Assembly (NCBI GenBank): GCA_003242885.1
Contig: QKMZ01000003.1
Coordinates: 620,001-684,000 of the forward strand
Source of the DNA: Candidatus Melainabacteria bacterium
GTDB lineage: Bacteria; Cyanobacteriota; Vampirovibrionia; Obscuribacterales; Obscuribacteraceae
Length of the DNA stretch: 64,000 nucleotides
Direction: 5' to 3'
Shown: one piece after another, positions 60,315 through 64,000 of the stretch
How the letters are laid out: every line of letters starts with the position of its first letter
Position numbering within the stretch: the first letter of the stretch is position 1
The notes under the pieces: generated by a model
What the model was told of the DNA's origin: nothing
Databases searched by the model: none
Seen by the model: only the letters and a program-made list of their open reading frames with translations
Position numbers and translations under genes: made by a program

Positions 60315-61286
60315 TTAGCCGCGCGGCATTTGATGATGAACTTCGATGATCGTGGCGGCGGGCGGACAGAAGAAACGAATATTAGAGCGAGGATCTGCAC
60401 CCAATCCTCGTGAGATGTGAAACGCTGTTTCGCCTCTACGGATAAGCCCGGAAGCCTCATGTCTGCCGAGTTCTGAGTCTGTAATCAGAGGACCTACACC
60501 AGGAATTCTTACTTGTCCGCCATGAGTATGCCCACCCAGGGCAAGATGCATTCGAGCATTGGTGATATGGTGAAGTTTTTTCGGCAAATGGAAAATGCAA
60601 AGTTTTAAATGATGCTCTGGCGCTTGTGCAGCCAATCTCTGAAGCTCATACTCGTCAATGCCGGGATAATCAATACCAACAATATGCAAGCCGTGTTCTT
60701 TCAAACAGCGTGACTCATTTCGCAAAACATCAAAACCACCATTTTGCAATGCCTCTACAAACGGGGTCACATCACGCTTTTCTTTGGGATGACGATATTT
60801 TCTCATCACGCGTCCAACTATTTTGTTGAACATCGTGTAGTCGTAATAATCATGATTGCCGAGCACGGCATATGCACCCAAGCGAGGACGGCGGCTCAAG
60901 AGCCTTTCAGCATATTCGAGCCCACTGTGATCTTCGAATACATCACCAGTCAAAACAATCAAATCGAAATCAGCATCAGTGATCTTTCGGATGAAATCGA
61001 TCTTGTGACTTTCCGGTTTGGCAAGATGCAAATCCGAAAGATGCAGAATTCTGAAAAGCTTCCTTTCTATGCGCTCTTCCGAACGCGCCCCTTTTCCGTT
61101 ACCTTCGCGTCCACGCCAGGCATTGCCATCACCGGTGATGACACGCACTGTTTCCAACTGATACTTCTTGGGCTCGATCTTACGAGCGTAGTAAAAGGCA
61201 GCGGCGCCTGCAGTACATAGAGACGCTGCAAAAATCCAGGTCGACTTTGATTTGAGCAGGCGGGACAAAACGCCTTCGCGTCTCAT
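60315..61286 (-). CDS. Membrane-associated metallophosphoesterase
   Basis: The 323-residue protein has an N-terminal transmembrane segment (TWIFAASLCTAGAAAFYYA). Calcineurin-like motifs follow: LHLSDLHLAK, VLTGDVFEDH, LGNHDYYDY, a later FHLP region, and LGGHTHGGQVRIP. This is the layout of YkuE/YaeI-like phosphodiesterases. The frame extends to 61535 but would cover bioY; the ATG at 61286 is the first after its stop. Substrate unknown; YkuE-like members act on lipid or cell-wall phosphodiesters. Confidence 0.85.
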   Translation of the reverse strand: MRREGVLSRLLKSKSTWIFAASLCTAGAAAFYYARKIEPKKYQLETVRVITGDGNAWRGREGNGKGARSEERIERKLFRILHLSDLHLAKPESHKIDFIRKITDADFDLIVLTGDVFEDHSGLEYAERLLSRRPRLGAYAVLGNHDYYDYTMFNKIVGRVMRKYRHPKEKRDVTPFVEALQNGGFDVLRNESRCLKEHGLHIVGIDYPGIDEYELQRLAAQAPEHHLKLCIFHLPKKLHHITNARMHLALGGHTHGGQVRIPGVGPLITDSELGRHEASGLIRRGETAFHISRGLGADPRSNIRFFCPPAATIIEVHHQMPRG

Positions 61287-61339
61287 CGTACGCAACTCAG
61301 CAATATCTGTTTTGCTAGATTGCGAACCGTCCAGACCGT

Positions 61340-62191
61340 TTAGTAGTCCATCATGTCTCTGTATTCTCGCTGCCTCGAAACGTCTTTTCTCGCTCCGATG
61401 TCTGGCGCGATCAATCGCCCAGAGAGCCACCTGAGCGGGAATCCCGCCCCCACGGCTAAGACCCCAAACAGCGCATCGTACGGCAACTGATACCAGCTTA
61501 GATTGCGAAATTCTTGAAACAGCCATTGCTGCCAACCCGGTTGTACGCCAATACCTTCAATAACGGCCAATACTACACAAGTTCCTAGCAAATACGCCAG
61601 TCCTACCACGTGTACGGAGGCAAGCCCCGCAAGAACCGCCAGCGCCTGGTTTAGAGAGGTGCGTCCATTTTTCGTTATGTAGCCGACAGCCCATGTAGCG
61701 GCAACCATGCCTAGAAGGTACCCGAATCCCGGCTCGAGATAATAATTCACACCGCCGCCGCTGGCGAAGGGGTGGAAATTGAAGACTGGTCCAATCAAAC
61801 CTAAAAACACAAAAGCAGTACAGGCAATTGTTGCGATAGGCCAACCAAGTGCATAACCCACAAAAATGGCGACCGGCGTCTGTGGGGTGTAAATCGAATA
61901 ACGAATTTCAGATGGAGGCTGTACCTGCGGAATGTTTTTCACTGCAGGAATATACTTGGCGACTTTCTCGGTAACCTGCTCCGGAATGCTCAGTTGGATA
62001 AGAGCGATTTGCTTCTCTACTGAAGCACGCAAGTTCTTGCCGGTGGGCACTGGCACTTCAAGGCACGTGAAAGTTGCGGCAAAGAGAAGCTCGATGCCTA
62101 GCATCACCAGAATGATCTGGCCGACGATCGACTTGCGAACAGGACGCCGCGTCTGAATTCTTTCTTTTGGAGGTACTACTACGAGCTGCAC
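61340..62191 (-). CDS. bioY: BioY-family biotin transporter
   Basis: The 283-residue protein has about six transmembrane segments after a charged N-terminus. Typical BioY features are YTPQTPVAIFVGYALGWPIA and FASGGGVNYYLEPGFGYLLGMVAATWAVG, with GLIGPVF before it. BioY takes up biotin alone or with an ECF module; no ECF genes are near. Probable GTG start without a strong ribosome site. The N-terminal region to about residue 100 is longer than usual. The BirA gene at 1.6-2.5 kb is the only other biotin gene seen. Confidence 0.9.
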   Translation of the reverse strand: MQLVVVPPKERIQTRRPVRKSIVGQIILVMLGIELLFAATFTCLEVPVPTGKNLRASVEKQIALIQLSIPEQVTEKVAKYIPAVKNIPQVQPPSEIRYSIYTPQTPVAIFVGYALGWPIATIACTAFVFLGLIGPVFNFHPFASGGGVNYYLEPGFGYLLGMVAATWAVGYITKNGRTSLNQALAVLAGLASVHVVGLAYLLGTCVVLAVIEGIGVQPGWQQWLFQEFRNLSWYQLPYDALFGVLAVGAGFPLRWLSGRLIAPDIGARKDVSRQREYRDMMDY

Positions 62192-62354
62192 GTGATTCGT
62201 TCTCAGTGACTCCCCAAATCGTCGGTCTCACAGTGAAGACAACGACGAATGGCAAAAGTGCGGGATATCCCGCTGTATATACTTTGTGCTGTTGCACCAC
62301 TCACGCTAAGACGCCCTATTGTCGCTTTTAAATAAGGCTATAGTCAAGCGTCAA

Positions 62355-62966
62355 TTATGCGCGCTTCTCTTCGGCGGGAATCTCCTCACCTCTGGCATAC
62401 GGGCTCTCAAACTCCTGGGGCGCCATCCAATCGACTTTAATCTGGCGCTGGACCGAATCTATACGTTCGTTCAGAACATCCAAATACTCCGGCCTTAGAA
62501 TATTCTCGGTCCAAAGCATGAGGGCGTCTTCACCGTTGTCCTGGTAGTAATGGCGACGGACACCAAGGTTCTTGAAACCAAATTTAAAATAGAGGTTTTG
62601 AGCTTTCTCATTCGAGACACGCACCTCAAGAGTCAACCATTTTGCGCCTTCCCGGCGACACGTCAAAATATTGTTGATGAGCAGGACTTCGCCGACACGT
62701 TTCCTTCTGTAATCCTGGTGAACAGCAAGAGTTGTTATATGCGCTTCATCACCACCGATCAGCCAATATCCCGAATACCCGATCAATTGCTTTGATTCGG
62801 CATCGACGGCAGCAAAATAATACCCAAGACGGTTGACTAGCTCGTTTTCAAACGACTGCCGTGACCAGTGATGATTTCCGAAAGCGACAGGTTCGATCTC
62901 CATCACTTCGTCTAAATCGCTTTTGTCTAGCCGTCTCAGTTCAATTAGTCGCTGACGCTTTGCCAT
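62355..62966 (-). CDS. rimI: Ribosomal protein S18 alanine N-acetyltransferase
   Basis: The 203-residue GNAT protein has AVHQDYRRKRVGEVLL as the acetyl-CoA loop and NEKAQNLYFKFGFKNLGVRRHYY, the RimI signature. RimI acetylates the N-terminus of S18. It overlaps the 3' end of tsaB by 26 bases, and tsaB-rimI is a common gene pair, which supports both calls. A C-terminal extension of about 35 residues follows the core. Confidence 0.92.
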   Translation of the reverse strand: MAKRQRLIELRRLDKSDLDEVMEIEPVAFGNHHWSRQSFENELVNRLGYYFAAVDAESKQLIGYSGYWLIGGDEAHITTLAVHQDYRRKRVGEVLLINNILTCRREGAKWLTLEVRVSNEKAQNLYFKFGFKNLGVRRHYYQDNGEDALMLWTENILRPEYLDVLNERIDSVQRQIKVDWMAPQEFESPYARGEEIPAEEKRA

Positions 62967-63783
62967 CTGTTCCCTTGAGCGTAACGGATGCGCCTCGCAG
63001 GTAGAGCGGTTCTACGACGCGATAGGGATAGTCATTTAGTAACGACTGTTTCGCATCTGCTGCCAGGACGCCGCGCCCATTTTCCTCCGAAACCCCGGAT
63101 GAAGCAAGAGATTTGGCTTGGTCAAATTTACTCTGTGAAACTCGGCGATATGCGAGCACCCCTTGAAACGTCGCGATGTTAGCAAGTTCCGGCAGTTCGA
63201 TAAAATTAGTCCCGCCGGTTCCGGATAACGATTCCATCAAGGATGGATCGAGTCCCCAGTTTTTACTCGCAGATAGAGCAATCTTCATATCAGGCAGGGT
63301 TCCGTGCTGAGGCTTCACGACCTCAAACGGGGCGGTAGACCCGCCGTCTTGACCGGGAGCAGACTGTGGCTCTCCTGAGGTGCGATATGAGGCAAAGTAA
63401 AAATGACCTCGACCTCCGGAAAGAACAACGGAAAATTCCTTGATTCCCTTTTCAGTCTCGGACAATTTGGCAGCATAGCAATCCAGGAGGGAAACACCGG
63501 TAAGCGGCAGATTGAGCGCCTGTGCGAGCGTTCGGGCTGTCACAACAGCAATTCTTATTCCGGTAAAACTTCCTGGACCAATTCCCACAACCAGTAAATC
63601 GAGATCGGATTTTTTCCAACCTGCTTCTTGAAGCATCTCGTCGATCGACGGCAAAAGCAAAGTAACCGACTCTTGCCGCTCCCCGCCGCTTGAAACGAAA
63701 AGCCGCTCGCCAACAGCAATCTCAGAGTCGAGCAGAGCAATGCTGACGCAATTGTTTGTTGTATCAAAGGAGAGGATACGCAT
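62941..63783 (-). CDS. tsaB: tRNA threonylcarbamoyladenosine biosynthesis protein TsaB
   Basis: TsaB works with TsaD and TsaE in making t6A37 in tRNAs. The 280-residue protein has ILSFDTTNNCVSIALL, the partner-binding VVGIGPGSFTGIRIAVVTARTLA, and SLLDCYAAKL, as in YeaZ/TsaB. The C-terminal half is longer than in E. coli (231 residues) with a Ser/Gly-rich loop. It overlaps rimI. The tRNA modification genes tsaD and tsaE are not in this window. Confidence 0.95.
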   Translation of the reverse strand: MRILSFDTTNNCVSIALLDSEIAVGERLFVSSGGERQESVTLLLPSIDEMLQEAGWKKSDLDLLVVGIGPGSFTGIRIAVVTARTLAQALNLPLTGVSLLDCYAAKLSETEKGIKEFSVVLSGGRGHFYFASYRTSGEPQSAPGQDGGSTAPFEVVKPQHGTLPDMKIALSASKNWGLDPSLMESLSGTGGTNFIELPELANIATFQGVLAYRRVSQSKFDQAKSLASSGVSEENGRGVLAADAKQSLLNDYPYRVVEPLYLRGASVTLKGTDGKASATN

Positions 63784-63839
63784 AATGTGTTCTACGATCT
63801 AAAATGACTAGGTGCAATCTGCAAATCTTCCATTCAAAC

Positions 63840-63862
63840 CGGGCAATGCATGGCATCGCCCG
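63840..63862. repeat. Intergenic hairpin
   Basis: CGGGCAATGC (63840-63849) pairs with GCATCGCCCG (63853-63862), one A-C mismatch, loop ATG. It lies just after the stop of the gene that runs off the right edge. It is related to the other hairpins in the CAT/ATG core. Confidence 0.65.
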
Positions 63863-63886
63863 TACGCTAGACTACGTGCCCGAAAT

Positions 63887-64000
63887 CTACGCTTTCTTGG
63901 ATTTGCGCGAGCCTGATTCCGACTTCACTTCAGTCTTTTTTTCGGAATCTTTCGCCTCGCCGTTTCTGCCAGTATCAGAGTCGCCGCCAATGGCTTTATC
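63887..64000 (-). CDS. C-terminal tail of an unknown protein (partial)
   Basis: The last 37 codons of a minus-strand gene are visible before the right edge: DKAIGGDSDTGRNGEAKDSE then KKTEVKSESGSRKSKKA. It is charged and low-complexity, so no family can be given. The hairpin at 63840 after its stop supports a transcript end here. Confidence 0.6.
   Translation of the reverse strand, partial: DKAIGGDSDTGRNGEAKDSEKKTEVKSESGSRKSKKA

Noticed and set aside
62058..62300. Minus-strand ORF upstream of bioY
   Set aside because: It is in another frame over the bioY start region, with no coding character.

Overview
The window looks like a continuous piece of bacterial chromosome of moderate GC, about half by eye. 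It carries many housekeeping genes: birA, apt, recJ, coaX, glmU, tsaB, rimI, an HU gene and a tRNA-Ala. These are mixed with exported proteins of unknown function, TPR proteins, WG-repeat protein, Ser/Thr kinases and a large GAF/GGDEF/HD-GYP protein. My best guess is a non-photosynthetic relative of cyanobacteria (Vampirovibrionia/Melainabacteria, Obscuribacterales-like). That is inference from the gene mix; I see no marker gene that proves it. I see no transposase, integrase, phage module, CRISPR array or rRNA.

Layout. 1-7.4 kb: a sirtuin cut by the left edge, a GNAT acetyltransferase, OsmC-like protein, biotin ligase, a small tautomerase-like protein, then a leftward recJ-apt-WG-repeat operon. 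7.7-17 kb: exported proteins, a DUF4127 protein, a trypsin-like protease and a leftward group with a TPR protein and a protein made of four MshEN-like repeats. 17-27.5 kb: a membrane Ser/Thr kinase fused to a TPR-like sensor region, a 1284-residue GAF/GGDEF protein with a degenerate HD-GYP domain, a methyltransferase, a TPR protein and a 65-residue secreted cationic peptide with its own promoter palindrome and terminator. 27.5-31.5 kb: a leftward PucR-type regulator, PotA-like ATPase and PotD-like lipoprotein without permease genes. 31.7-35.7 kb: HU with a basic tail, two very small ORFs, a structured leader before a KdpF-like peptide, an exported HAD phosphatase and a kinase-like protein with altered catalytic motifs. 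35.8-44.4 kb: TolC-like porin, isochorismatase-like hydrolase, radical SAM protein, tRNA-Ala(GGC), DUF547 protein, cell-wall amidase, coaX. 45-55 kb: small Sm-like and membrane proteins, glmU, and an 1118-residue repeat protein ending in a papain-like cysteine peptidase domain. 55.7-64 kb: a divergent histidine kinase/response regulator pair, a matrixin-like metalloprotease, metallophosphoesterase, BioY, rimI-tsaB, and the tail of a gene cut by the right edge.

Themes. Several genes concern the envelope (amidase, GlmU, TolC, exported proteases, WG and TPR proteins). Signalling genes are also frequent: two kinase-like proteins, a two-component pair and a diguanylate cyclase. Biotin handling appears twice, as BirA at 2 kb and BioY at 62 kb. 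Short GC-rich palindromes recur between genes at 27.5, 46.1, 51.5, 55.5-55.7, 58.0 and 63.8 kb and look like a dispersed hairpin family. At least thirteen genes appear to use GTG or TTG starts. The most notable candidates for new biology are the large repeat/cysteine-peptidase protein, the structured leader at 33.3 kb, the standalone MshEN-like repeat protein, and the small secreted cationic peptide.
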